A stretch of DNA of 39,282 nucleotides, taken from positions 1 through 39,282 of the forward strand of contig JAQUPA010000004.1 of the NCBI GenBank assembly GCA_028716825.1, given 5' to 3'. Below the pieces are notes generated by a model. It had not been told where the DNA came from. It did no database searches and saw only the letters and a list, made by a program, of their open reading frames with translations. This DNA comes from Candidatus Paceibacterota bacterium (GTDB lineage: Bacteria; Patescibacteriota; Minisyncoccia; Minisyncoccales; GCA-002788555). Positions 15,966 to 24,757 of the stretch are shown here, piece after piece; position 1 is the first letter of the stretch; each line of letters begins with the position of its first letter. The position numbers were made by a program, and so were the translations under genes.

Positions 15966-17429
15966 GTTAGAACACTTGTTCGCTTGAAGCATCGTATCAA
16001 ACGGTGTTTTTAAGTTAAATAAAAGCTTTTTACCTTCTAATTTAAGGTTCTGAAGTAGAAAATTGAGAAGCTGGCTTTTTTCTACCACTTCAGAACTTTC
16101 AAAGATTTCTTTGGATCTTTTAGCCAATTTTAGCACCATATTTGCTGTTAAATAGAAGTTTTCGTCGGCATTTGTATATCTTTGCATTTCTTCTTCTATT
16201 TCTGATTGTTTTTCTTTATATTCCTTTAGCTTTTTATCAAACATATCCTTAGTAATACTCGGATCATCAATCCTCATATCAAACATTCTGCTTATTCTTT
16301 GATCAAGTTGGTCGTAATTATTTCTTAATCTTCTTAATTGTTTTTTATGAAAAGCGTTTTTATTTTCATTCAGTTTTTTCAAATCTTCTGTTATTTCTTG
16401 GATCTTTTTATTGGGAACTCTTATTCCTTCTAAAATTTCATAAACTTGTTTCAGTAAATCTTCTTCTCTGATATAAACTCTTTTTTTGTGGACTCTTTTA
16501 TAATTGGTGCAACTGTAGTAAACATGACCCTTTGTTGTCTCTGGCGTTATTGTGCAACCGCATTTTTTACATTTTATAAGACCCCTGAAAATAAATGGCT
16601 TTGAAGCGTATTTAAATGGCTTCTTATGATATCCAGCCATTATCTCTTGGCATTTATCAAATAAATCTTTCTTGATTAACGGTTGATATTTATGAGGGTA
16701 TAATTCGTTTTTAACCCTCATCATGCCGTAATAAAATGGGTTTTGAAGAATATGATGTATAACGCTTTTTGTTAAATACTTAGGAGTTACATTATTGCTT
16801 TTTAATCCTAATTCTTCCATCTTGTCTTTTATTTTAAGCAATGAATAACTACCAGAAGCATACATTTCAAACATTTTAATAATTAAATGGCTTTTAGTCG
16901 AATCAGGCATAATTTCTTTGGTTTCTATTACATTGATATATCCAATAGGAGCTTTACCTATCCATTCGCCCTTTTTAATTTTAGTCTCATAAGCTCTTTT
17001 TACGTTATCACTTATTGCATCAGAATAATATTTTGCCAATCCTAAATTCATTCCAAAATGAAATTTCTCTGTTGCTGATATATTAGGAGTAATAATAAGG
17101 CTATCTGAAGCAAAATGAAGCTCTATTTCATCTTTCATCGCCAATTCATATAAATAAGCTACTCTTTTGTCAAAAACATTACGAGAAAACCTGTCTACTT
17201 TATCGAAGCAGACGACAATTTTTTCCCTAGTAGATTCTAAATATTCTAATGCTCTGTCAAAATCATCTCTTTTCGCCTTATAAGCACTTTCATCAAAACT
17301 AAATACTTCTGCTATCTCAAAATTTTTTTGATTGCAATATCTTTCGAGCCTTTCAGTTTGGGCTGGCAATGAATTCCCGGCCTCTTTTTGTTCTTCGGTT
17401 GAAACTCTAGCTAAAATTATGGCTTTCAT
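15924..17429 (-). CDS. Large serine recombinase (resolvase/invertase family integrase)
   Basis: This 501-residue protein has an N-terminal resolvase domain with catalytic Ser in ARVSTEEQ (S10) and the conserved FDKVDRFSRN block. The recombinase domain spans about 165-290. A zinc ribbon (CKKCGC...YYSCTNY) and a long coiled coil (about 340-440) complete the large-serine-recombinase layout. It catalyses site-specific integration or excision through a Ser-DNA intermediate. Its last 13 residues (WLRRQDSNLQPYP) and the TAA stop are encoded by the complement of tRNA-Asn; the stop is the complement of TTA at 15924-15926 in the anticodon loop. Its start overlaps the res stop by 4 nt. Confidence 0.92.
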   Translation of the reverse strand: MKAIILARVSTEEQKEAGNSLPAQTERLERYCNQKNFEIAEVFSFDESAYKAKRDDFDRALEYLESTREKIVVCFDKVDRFSRNVFDKRVAYLYELAMKDEIELHFASDSLIITPNISATEKFHFGMNLGLAKYYSDAISDNVKRAYETKIKKGEWIGKAPIGYINVIETKEIMPDSTKSHLIIKMFEMYASGSYSLLKIKDKMEELGLKSNNVTPKYLTKSVIHHILQNPFYYGMMRVKNELYPHKYQPLIKKDLFDKCQEIMAGYHKKPFKYASKPFIFRGLIKCKKCGCTITPETTKGHVYYSCTNYKRVHKKRVYIREEDLLKQVYEILEGIRVPNKKIQEITEDLKKLNENKNAFHKKQLRRLRNNYDQLDQRISRMFDMRIDDPSITKDMFDKKLKEYKEKQSEIEEEMQRYTNADENFYLTANMVLKLAKRSKEIFESSEVVEKSQLLNFLLQNLKLEGKKLLFNLKTPFDTMLQANKCSNWLRRQDSNLQPYP

Positions 17430-20029
17430 AATTGTAATTTCTCCCTAAATATTTTATTAAATTCTTGTTTTGTTTGATTTTCATTATAGAATGGTAAACC
17501 AATAAGTTTAAATTTGCCCTTTTCAAACAGGGTTTCAATTCTAAATTCAGATTCCACTTCTTTTAAAAAGTCTTCTTTCCACTTATCTGTATTCAATAAA
17601 TGGCTTCCTTTTGGCTCAATAAATAACTGATAAGATAGATTTTTTTTACTGCCTTTTGATTTAAGGAATAATACAAAATCCGGCTCTATTGCACTGCCAT
17701 CGCTAAATCGGTAAATCTTAAATAGGTTTTCATTTCTTAATAAATAAACGTCCTCGTATTTCTTTTTCAATTCGTCTATGGCTTGATGAATGAATTTTAT
17801 AAGATATTTTTCTTCTGACGTTCCGTAATTTTCATCATACATATACCAGTCCTGTATGCTTAAATCTAAGTTTAAATCATTATTAAGTGTTTGGCTCATA
17901 GCAATACCTCGTTCTTGGTCTTGCTCGCCAAGTAAAATTTCCAACGTCTTTGTTTTTGCTATTACTTTTATAGCGTGTCCGGTAAATTCTTTAGTTCCGT
18001 AAAATTCTTTATTGCTTGATAAAATTTTCTGTGAAAGTTCTTTTAATACGTCTAAGGCAATATCAAATTTATCTTTGTTGTTCAAATTGTCTAACTTTCC
18101 ATTTTTTGCATATAATTCAATTTCAACAAGTCCTAAATAATTATCTGCGGTTATAAATTCAGTAATTGATTTAAGCTTGGGAAAATAGCTTGATAAATTA
18201 TTAAATTGATAAAAGCCTACTTTATCTATTGCCTTTCTTAAAATATGCGGTTCAATAGTGTTTAGCTTTATATTTTTCTTTTTAAAATTGTCTTTAGCTG
18301 TCTGCTGTTTATCATCAAAAATTCCGGACTCAAAAGACTCGCCAGCCATTATTCTATATTTAAACAAAGTATCTTTAATTACATCATCAAGATTTTTTAC
18401 TCCTGAATTATCTTTTGGTTTCCATTCGTTTAAAAATATAAGCCCTTTGCTCCAAAAGGGAGTTTTTTTAATGCTGTCCTTAATTGAAACTGTCATCTCT
18501 TTTTTATTGCTTGCAATTATTCCTGTATTTCTTAATTCATTGGTCAATTCAGCTATATATCTTGAATCTGTTAAACTATGGTAGTGTAATTCTTCTAAAA
18601 CTCTTACCTCATTATCAATGTCTTCATCAAATTTTCTTTTATCTTTTATCTGCCTTGCTTCTGTTATAAAAGGATAATATCTTGCACCTCTACCTATAAG
18701 CTGTGCTTCTGATATTGTTGTGCTTCCGGATATATTATTTTTTGCATCCCTTGTTTCGTAAAGTCTGACAATATCAAATAAATTTAAAACATCCCAGCCT
18801 TCATTGAGCATATTGGTAGTAAAAATTACTCTTATCTCGTTATTATAATCTTCTAAGGTATTGACCTTAATCTGTTTTTCTTCGCTATCTGCCTTACTGT
18901 TTATTATCAAGCATTTTTCTTTAGCAAAATCGGCTTTAATTTCCTTTACTAAATTGGCAGTAGTAATTTTATTGACATTAAAATAATCAAACGCCTTTTT
19001 TATTACATCCTTGCTATTTGCTTCAAGTTTTTTTATGTCTGCAACCGTTAAGCTCCCAATCATTGAGTAGAAAGCCTGTTCAAACGCTTCAGAATCCTTT
19101 ATTTGCTTTGATTTGAATAGAATTACAGGTTTTAGTTGTATCTTGTGCTTATCGGCTATTTTACGCCTGTATTGGCTTAATATAACGGCTTGTAATGCCC
19201 TATCTTTAGCTTCCCAATCTGACTGCAGTAATTTAACATCTTTTGAAAATCCGTCTTCCCTAAAATTGGCTAAGTTATATTGATAAATAATTTTATCTGC
19301 ATATTTCCTTGCAACTGCCGGATGATTCAGCTCAACAGTTGCCGTATATTCTAACATTATGTTGTTTTTGTTTGCGTTAAAAACCTTATCAACTGTCTGC
19401 TCCCAACTTTGCTTTTCTTCAAGTTCTTCCTTATTAAGTTTTGATTTAGTTAAAGCGTTTATATGATGGGCTTCATCAGATAGGAAAACAATTTTCAAAT
19501 CCTTAAAATCTTCATGGGTTATTGTGTTTTCCTGCGGTGTGTTAAGTTTGATATGCAAGCCCTGTATTGTTGTAAAAAGGATATTTATGTTGTTTGAATT
19601 TACGGCTTCAAAATTATCAACTTCCTTAACTTCAATTTCTCTATCGTCAAAAACAATTTTATCAGTAAAAAGATGTTTACTGGCTATTTTATCTAAAAAG
19701 TTGCTCTGCGTTTTTTTAATAATATTTGTGCTATTAACAAAAAATATAAAGTTTCTATATCCTAAAGAATATAGATAAAGAATATCAGTTGCCATTAAAA
19801 GAGTCTTCCCGCTCCCAGTTGCCATATTAAAAAGCAAATGCACCGGCATTTTCTTGCCTTGATAACTGCTTAGATAATGTTCTAATCTTGTAAAAGCCTC
19901 TTTTTGATATTCTCTTATTGGATATTTTGGATTCAAATTATTTACAACGAAATCCGGGATGTCTTTTAAAAGAATTCCTTGTTTAGATAAAATATTAAGC
20001 TCGTCAACAAGTTTAATATTATTTTCCAT
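17426..20029 (-). CDS. res: Type III restriction enzyme, Res subunit
   Basis: This 867-residue protein is the helicase/nuclease of a type III system. Superfamily 2 motifs are Walker A MATGSGKT (69-76), motif II LSDEAHH, motif III YTATVEL and motif VI LIGRGARYYPF. A PD-(D/E)xK nuclease lies at the C-terminus (IEPDFVLFL...QLFIEPKGSH). With Mod it would cut DNA carrying two inversely oriented unmethylated sites after ATP-driven communication. It overlaps mod by 11 nt upstream and the recombinase by 4 nt downstream, so all three are translationally coupled. Motifs are intact and it is likely active. Confidence 0.94.
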   Translation of the reverse strand: MENNIKLVDELNILSKQGILLKDIPDFVVNNLNPKYPIREYQKEAFTRLEHYLSSYQGKKMPVHLLFNMATGSGKTLLMATDILYLYSLGYRNFIFFVNSTNIIKKTQSNFLDKIASKHLFTDKIVFDDREIEVKEVDNFEAVNSNNINILFTTIQGLHIKLNTPQENTITHEDFKDLKIVFLSDEAHHINALTKSKLNKEELEEKQSWEQTVDKVFNANKNNIMLEYTATVELNHPAVARKYADKIIYQYNLANFREDGFSKDVKLLQSDWEAKDRALQAVILSQYRRKIADKHKIQLKPVILFKSKQIKDSEAFEQAFYSMIGSLTVADIKKLEANSKDVIKKAFDYFNVNKITTANLVKEIKADFAKEKCLIINSKADSEEKQIKVNTLEDYNNEIRVIFTTNMLNEGWDVLNLFDIVRLYETRDAKNNISGSTTISEAQLIGRGARYYPFITEARQIKDKRKFDEDIDNEVRVLEELHYHSLTDSRYIAELTNELRNTGIIASNKKEMTVSIKDSIKKTPFWSKGLIFLNEWKPKDNSGVKNLDDVIKDTLFKYRIMAGESFESGIFDDKQQTAKDNFKKKNIKLNTIEPHILRKAIDKVGFYQFNNLSSYFPKLKSITEFITADNYLGLVEIELYAKNGKLDNLNNKDKFDIALDVLKELSQKILSSNKEFYGTKEFTGHAIKVIAKTKTLEILLGEQDQERGIAMSQTLNNDLNLDLSIQDWYMYDENYGTSEEKYLIKFIHQAIDELKKKYEDVYLLRNENLFKIYRFSDGSAIEPDFVLFLKSKGSKKNLSYQLFIEPKGSHLLNTDKWKEDFLKEVESEFRIETLFEKGKFKLIGLPFYNENQTKQEFNKIFREKLQL

Positions 20030-21938
20030 AGAATTGCTTGTTTATCTTTTTATCTTCAATTGAAACTTTATAAGTAGCATCGTCTATCTCGCTGTAATTT
20101 ACATACAAATGATTTTTATCTAAACATTCCATTAAAACCTGCTTTTGGTCTTTAAGTTCTAATTTTGAAAAGTCTTTTTCATCAAATTTACTTAAATCAA
20201 TCTCGTATCTAAAAAACGCTTCTTTCTGCATTTTTTTATAAATATTAGCCAGTTCTTTGGGAGTCTTGGCTTCTTGTATATTTTGCATATATTCTTCATT
20301 CCATTTTTTTATTTCAAAGTATTTAAAAGCACCATCTCCGTTCCACCCGAATGATTTTGAAATACCGCTTTGATCACCATTAATAACATTTTTTAATCTC
20401 GCCCTTGCACTGTTTTTTCCATATTCTAGTTGTTCAATGCCAATATATTGTCTTCCCATTTTATGAGCAACAGCACAAGTTGTTCCGGTTCCTGCAAAAA
20501 AATCCATCACAATATCATTATTATCATTCGTTGACATATTAATGATTCGTTCCAATAATCTTTCTGGTTTTTTTCCTTTTTTTAATGTTACACCCCCCTC
20601 TTTAGCTATGCCGTCCCAATTTATATCAGTCCAAATATCACTTAAGTATTTTACAGAAACTTCTTCGTTGTTAATCACTTTTACTTTGTTTGAAAAAAAT
20701 ACAACCTCTCCATTTTTCCATAATATTTTAGATTTTTTTGCTTTTTTAAGGACAATAAATTTATTTTTATTTTTACTAAAATATTTTTCCTTTAGTAACT
20801 TTGAAATATCTCTGACTGAGAAGATATTATTTTTATATTTAATTTGAAAACTATACAATTTTTCTTCAGAAATTTCTTTATCTTTTTTAATCTCAAAAAA
20901 TTTCTCTTTAATATTGAAAATTTTCCATGTGTTTGGATTATCATCTGGATTATCTACAAAATAACTATAGTTAGAGTCATAATTTCCGTCGATAACGAAC
21001 TGTCTATTATATTTCCAATCAGGTGATTTAGAATAACATAATATAGTTTCTTTAACTCGAACTGGTTTGTTCGCAGTAACTTTCACACCGCTTTCCGAAG
21101 TTACTTTAACAGCGATAGTAGTTATGCAATTTTCTATTCCAAATAATTCATCGAGTATTACCTTTAGATAAGCTAAGCCGTCGTCATCTATCTGAATGAA
21201 AATAGCTCCATCTTTAGACAAAAGATCTTTAGCAACTTCTAGTCTGTTCTTTATAAAAACGCACCAAGAGGACAGTTTAAAATTTGTATTATAATTAAAG
21301 CTATCCTCTTTTTTATTCTCGTGAAAGTAATATGGTGGATCAATATATATAAGTTTTATCTTTCCGGCATATTTCTTTTTTAGGGAATGCAAAGCCAACA
21401 AGTTATTGCCTTTTATAATCAAATTATCCTGTTCCGTTATTGAATCAACCTTATGCTCGCCAGACTTATCAATTTTTTTAAATTTAGTTAAAACTTTCGG
21501 TTCAAATAACCGGTCAATTTCATCTGGAGCAAGAATTTCATTGTAAAAAATCTCATCTCTTTTTACATCTTCTTTGTCTTGCCCACCCTCTAAAACGCAA
21601 TCTTTATAAGCCCAAGCTAAAACAACTTTTCCATTATCTTTTATATATTCATTGTTTTCGGTTAAGCCTATTTGATTTTTAAAAGTAGTAAACGAATCCG
21701 GTAAAAATTCTTTATTATTTATGAATTTAATAAATTTATCTTGGTCAAAAACTAAAGCCTTATTGGTTTCAATAAAGAAATGGTCTTTCATCTGCTTATC
21801 TTTCAAAAGCAAATCCAGCAAATCTCTATCCAGCTTAAAAGCCAGTTCAGAAACTTTATTTTTCAGCATCTTGCCATCGGTAAAAACTCGCTCATCTTTT
21901 TCTAATATTTTAGCTAAATCTTCGTATAAATTTTGCAT
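20019..21938 (-). CDS. mod: Type III DNA adenine methyltransferase, Mod subunit
   Basis: This 639-residue beta-class N6-adenine methyltransferase has catalytic motif IV DPPY (200-203) before the S-adenosylmethionine motif MDFFAGTGTT and the following GRQYIGIEQ. The region between them (about 270-440), lower in conservation and rich in Lys/Asn, should be the target-recognition domain that sets the methylated site for the Res-Mod complex. The recognition sequence cannot be predicted. It starts one base downstream of the small HTH gene and overlaps res. I see no long simple repeat of the kind that causes phase variation in other mod genes. Confidence 0.95.
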   Translation of the reverse strand: MQNLYEDLAKILEKDERVFTDGKMLKNKVSELAFKLDRDLLDLLLKDKQMKDHFFIETNKALVFDQDKFIKFINNKEFLPDSFTTFKNQIGLTENNEYIKDNGKVVLAWAYKDCVLEGGQDKEDVKRDEIFYNEILAPDEIDRLFEPKVLTKFKKIDKSGEHKVDSITEQDNLIIKGNNLLALHSLKKKYAGKIKLIYIDPPYYFHENKKEDSFNYNTNFKLSSWCVFIKNRLEVAKDLLSKDGAIFIQIDDDGLAYLKVILDELFGIENCITTIAVKVTSESGVKVTANKPVRVKETILCYSKSPDWKYNRQFVIDGNYDSNYSYFVDNPDDNPNTWKIFNIKEKFFEIKKDKEISEEKLYSFQIKYKNNIFSVRDISKLLKEKYFSKNKNKFIVLKKAKKSKILWKNGEVVFFSNKVKVINNEEVSVKYLSDIWTDINWDGIAKEGGVTLKKGKKPERLLERIINMSTNDNNDIVMDFFAGTGTTCAVAHKMGRQYIGIEQLEYGKNSARARLKNVINGDQSGISKSFGWNGDGAFKYFEIKKWNEEYMQNIQEAKTPKELANIYKKMQKEAFFRYEIDLSKFDEKDFSKLELKDQKQVLMECLDKNHLYVNYSEIDDATYKVSIEDKKINKQFYGK

Positions 21939-21939
21939 A

Positions 21940-22125
21940 TTATTTTGTTTTTACTTTATTTAAAAACTTATTGAATTCTTTTTTATCAATTCTAAATTCT
22001 TTGCCTATTTTATAGGCCTTTAGCTTACCTGCTTTAATATAGCGGTAAATTGTCATTATATTAACCCTCAGTTTATCTGCTAATTCTTCTGCTGTATAAA
22101 AGTCTATTTGCTTTTTGCTTTTCAT
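21940..22125 (-). CDS. Excisionase-like helix-turn-helix protein
   Basis: This 61-residue protein is a compact MerR/Xis-type DNA-binding domain. FYTAEELADKLRVN (9-22) is followed by MTIYRYIKAGKLKAYKIG and FRIDKKEFNKFL, the classic excisionase-family layout. It may act as recombination directionality factor for the serine recombinase or as a regulator of the mod-res operon, whose first gene begins one base after its stop. Its promoter and first 21 codons are duplicated in tandem upstream. Confidence 0.88.
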   Translation of the reverse strand: MKSKKQIDFYTAEELADKLRVNIMTIYRYIKAGKLKAYKIGKEFRIDKKEFNKFLNKVKTK

Positions 22126-22237
22126 AAATAGTATCTATTCTATAGTATTACCCTCAGTTTATCTGCTAATTCTTCTGCTGTATAAAAGTCTATTTGCTTT
22201 TTGCTTTTCATAAATAGTATCTATTCTATAGTATTAC
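22064..22237. repeat. Two-copy tandem repeat, period 86 bp
   Basis: 22064-22149 is repeated exactly as 22150-22235, and the match continues 2 nt into a third copy. The unit contains the start of the excisionase-like gene and its upstream region. It is a recent tandem duplication, or an assembly artefact to be excluded. Confidence 0.93.
22140..22211 (-). pseudogene. Truncated 23-codon duplicate of the excisionase-like gene
   Basis: The second copy of the 86-bp repeat supplies an ATG (complement of 22209-22211) and the first 21 codons of the HTH gene. It then runs into two new codons and TAG at 22140-22142. It cannot encode a functional HTH, but it could act as a leader peptide upstream of the intact gene. 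Confidence 0.75.
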
Positions 22238-23389
22238 TTAATTATATGATACTTTACAATAGTTTACAAGGCTTTTTGGCTTAATAATCTTAAATTTATC
22301 ATGTTCAGCTCGCAGAAAATCAATTAAATTAGGCGTATTTCCGCTTATTGTGCCTAGCTCTTGCAGTATTAAAGCAATCTCTTTCTTTTTTCTTACAATG
22401 CTACCTCCTTTATATTTCCTTTTTAATTCTGCCCAAGTTCCAGCTATTCCATTTTTAGTAGCCATTCGCACCCAGTAGAATAGGTCTTGTTGCCTCTTTT
22501 GGCTCAATCCTGAGTTTTCTAAATAAGCCCATAATTTGTTTTCTTCCATTTCTGATAAACTTATTAAACCTACTGCAATTCCTTCAAAAACAGAATCAAA
22601 AGCTTTTAAAAGTATATCTTTTGATAATTCTAACTTGAAAATATCTTCTAGGCAAAAATCTTTTTTCTTATTGCCCTCAAAACGAGCTCTCATTGCTTTT
22701 TCAAAGCTATCTTTTCGGTTATAAGATAATTCAAACTTTAAGGCGTTTCTTTCCATTTCTCCTAACCGCACTGATTTTATTATTGCTTTTTCTATCTTAG
22801 TATAGCCCTTTGAAAATATTTCTCCTACCTTATCGTAAATAGTGTATTTTTGTGTAGTATTGCCAAACCTAATAAGATTTCCAAGTCCTTCTTGATAATT
22901 AAAAAAATTAAACTCAGAACAAGGTTTATAGTTAAAGCCTAAAAGTTTTAAAATAACTTCATTCGCTCTTCCTAGATAAGTAGGAAGAGTTATCATTTTT
23001 GAAAAATCAGCTTTTCTTACTATTGCTTGTCTTAATTCATTTATTGAGGTTTCAATTTCAGCTATTTTTAGTAAATGAACCGTTCTTTGATAAATTTGAT
23101 TAATATTTTCTTCATTTGTCTCAAAAGCATTACTCCCATACAAGGCCTTACCCAAAGAAATCTGTATATTTAATATTTCGGGACATTCTTTCAAACCTCT
23201 CCTAGCTGTTGTTATATCAAGCATAGGGAAATAAATTCCTTTTTTCTTTAATTGGTCTGCGTATCTTTTACAGAAAATAGTTCTACCACTAAAACCTATA
23301 ATCTTTTGTGTTTTAACACCATCAAACTTATTGACTCTCAATAACTTAAATTGATCCTTATTAAGTTGCCAGTTAATACTATCCATCAT
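22238..23389 (-). CDS. Putative plasmid/phage replication initiator-like protein
   Basis: This 383-residue protein resembles filamentous-phage gpII/RstA-type and related plasmid initiators. The block TIYDKVGEI (about 198-206) is followed by the ALKFELSYNRKDSFEKA stretch (about 230), the order seen in those proteins (YDK, then an R/K-x-E strand and a basic segment). No unequivocal nicking Tyr or HUH motif is recognised by eye, so the role is inferred. If correct, the element replicates after excision. It overlaps the small upstream gene by 11 nt. Confidence 0.55.
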   Translation of the reverse strand: MMDSINWQLNKDQFKLLRVNKFDGVKTQKIIGFSGRTIFCKRYADQLKKKGIYFPMLDITTARRGLKECPEILNIQISLGKALYGSNAFETNEENINQIYQRTVHLLKIAEIETSINELRQAIVRKADFSKMITLPTYLGRANEVILKLLGFNYKPCSEFNFFNYQEGLGNLIRFGNTTQKYTIYDKVGEIFSKGYTKIEKAIIKSVRLGEMERNALKFELSYNRKDSFEKAMRARFEGNKKKDFCLEDIFKLELSKDILLKAFDSVFEGIAVGLISLSEMEENKLWAYLENSGLSQKRQQDLFYWVRMATKNGIAGTWAELKRKYKGGSIVRKKKEIALILQELGTISGNTPNLIDFLRAEHDKFKIIKPKSLVNYCKVSYN

Positions 23390-23555
23390 GTTTATTGTTT
23401 CTTTTATATTTTTCTGGATGATTCCTCCTGTCTATTTTCAAAAGTAAATCAAAAAACCCGAGCAAATTTTGTTTTGCTTCAAATTCTAAGTTGCTTCCAG
23501 AAAGTTCTTTTTTCAAAAACTTTTCTTCCTTTTGATATTTCGGTTCTTCAGCCAT
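23379..23555 (-). CDS. Small hypothetical protein coupled to the Rep-like gene
   Basis: This 58-residue frame starts at the ATG complementary to 23553-23555, directly after a hairpin, and ends in TAG overlapping the Rep-like start by 11 nt. The product is charged and helical, with GFFDLLLKIDRRNHPEKYK near residues 33-51. I do not recognise it. The overlap and coding-like composition favour translation. It could be a copy-control or accessory protein of the replicon. Confidence 0.6.
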   Translation of the reverse strand: MAEEPKYQKEEKFLKKELSGSNLEFEAKQNLLGFFDLLLKIDRRNHPEKYKRNNKHDG

Positions 23556-23582
23556 AAAAAAATAACCTTTAGTTAAGGTTAT
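23556..23582 (-). terminator. Hairpin terminator or attenuator between the unknown gene and the replicon genes
   Basis: On the minus strand ATAACCTT (complement of 23575-23582) pairs with AAGGTTAT (complement of 23562-23569), followed by seven T residues and then the ATG at 23555. It would terminate transcription from 23618-24670 or attenuate readthrough into the Rep-like genes. Confidence 0.65.
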
Positions 23583-23617
23583 CTTTTATATGGTTCAAAA
23601 CAGTTTAAACTATTTGA

Positions 23618-24670
23618 TTAGAGATATTTTGGATTGATTTTGACTGATTGTTTAGTAGTTATAAAGAAATCTTTTATTCCTGTTTCTTTAGCAATTTTAT
23701 TATTCAATGCGTATGCAACATTATAAAGACTTTCCCAGTCTTGTTGAAAATCAATGATTTCCATTATTTCTGAATATTGCCAATCCATCTTCTTGCTATA
23801 ATCATCCTTAAAAATTACTTTTAACATATTATATTGATTGCTAAACTTAGTTGTTTTTATTCTTTTGTCTCCTATAAACAATACTCCTTTTGATTCATCA
23901 AAAGTCATAGAATGACCAATGTCTCTGCCCGTTTTTGAGTATCCAGCAAGTTCCTTGGCTAATTCATAATTTAACATTTGTATTTCTGCACAAACATTAT
24001 CTTTTTCAAACCAATCTGGCTTAAACTCACCTGAATCATTTAATGTCGCATCGTTACGAAGTTCTTTAATCCTTATAATATTTTCTTTTTCAAGTCCAAG
24101 GATAACTTTAATAAAACTAATTTTAGTTTTTTTAAAGTCATTAAACCAAGTAATTATTTTGTTACCAGGATCATAAGTTCTTAATATTTTTTGCAGGAAT
24201 AACCCCTTTTGAACTTCATAGCTCATACTTGTTTTGGGGAGAGGAAAAATCCCTTGAGGCATTAATATTCTGTCATTTATAAAATCTTCAATGATTACAT
24301 CTAACCTGTTTTTTAATTTAGATAGATTAATAACTTCAATCTCAAAAAAGAACCATTTGGGAATTAATTTATGATCTCTATCCATTTTTTTTGCTTTCAC
24401 GAAATCTAGGGGAAGATTTTCCTTTTCATTGAATAATATCTCAGGCGAGGTGTTCGGTAATATATTAATAATTTTATCTATTTCAAGAACGTTTAAAACA
24501 TTACAAATATCTTCAATCTTATCTCTATTTAAGGATAGCTCTTTTACGGAAAAACCAAGATCATCTCTTATTTCGTGATACATCAAAATCATCTTTAACA
24601 TATAAGCTTCTGGATCAGATCTTTGATAGCAAGACAAATATTGATCATCCTCTTCGTATTCTTCTTCCAT
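23618..24670 (-). CDS. Hypothetical protein with possible C-terminal winged-helix domain
   Basis: I do not recognise this 350-residue protein. It begins with an acidic stretch (MEEEYEEDDQY), then a helical N-terminal half. After about residue 260 (TFDESKGVLFIGDKRIKTTK) comes a compact segment ending ITTKQSVKINPKYL, whose strand/helix alternation resembles a winged-helix DNA-binding domain seen at the C-terminus of other CPR hypothetical proteins. A role as element regulator is speculative. It is divergent from the NYN gene, sharing an 87-bp promoter region. Confidence 0.7.
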   Translation of the reverse strand: MEEEYEEDDQYLSCYQRSDPEAYMLKMILMYHEIRDDLGFSVKELSLNRDKIEDICNVLNVLEIDKIINILPNTSPEILFNEKENLPLDFVKAKKMDRDHKLIPKWFFFEIEVINLSKLKNRLDVIIEDFINDRILMPQGIFPLPKTSMSYEVQKGLFLQKILRTYDPGNKIITWFNDFKKTKISFIKVILGLEKENIIRIKELRNDATLNDSGEFKPDWFEKDNVCAEIQMLNYELAKELAGYSKTGRDIGHSMTFDESKGVLFIGDKRIKTTKFSNQYNMLKVIFKDDYSKKMDWQYSEIMEIIDFQQDWESLYNVAYALNNKIAKETGIKDFFITTKQSVKINPKYL

Positions 24671-24757
24671 AAATTGAATTCTTTCTTAAAATTATATAAT
24701 CTTATCATATATTTCATTTATTTGGATAATTATTTAAAATTTTTACAACATGAATAT

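Noticed and set aside
22064-22237. CRISPR-like array at the 86-bp repeat.
   Set aside because: Only two adjacent copies with no spacers; it is a tandem duplication. No cas genes or regularly spaced repeats occur in the window.
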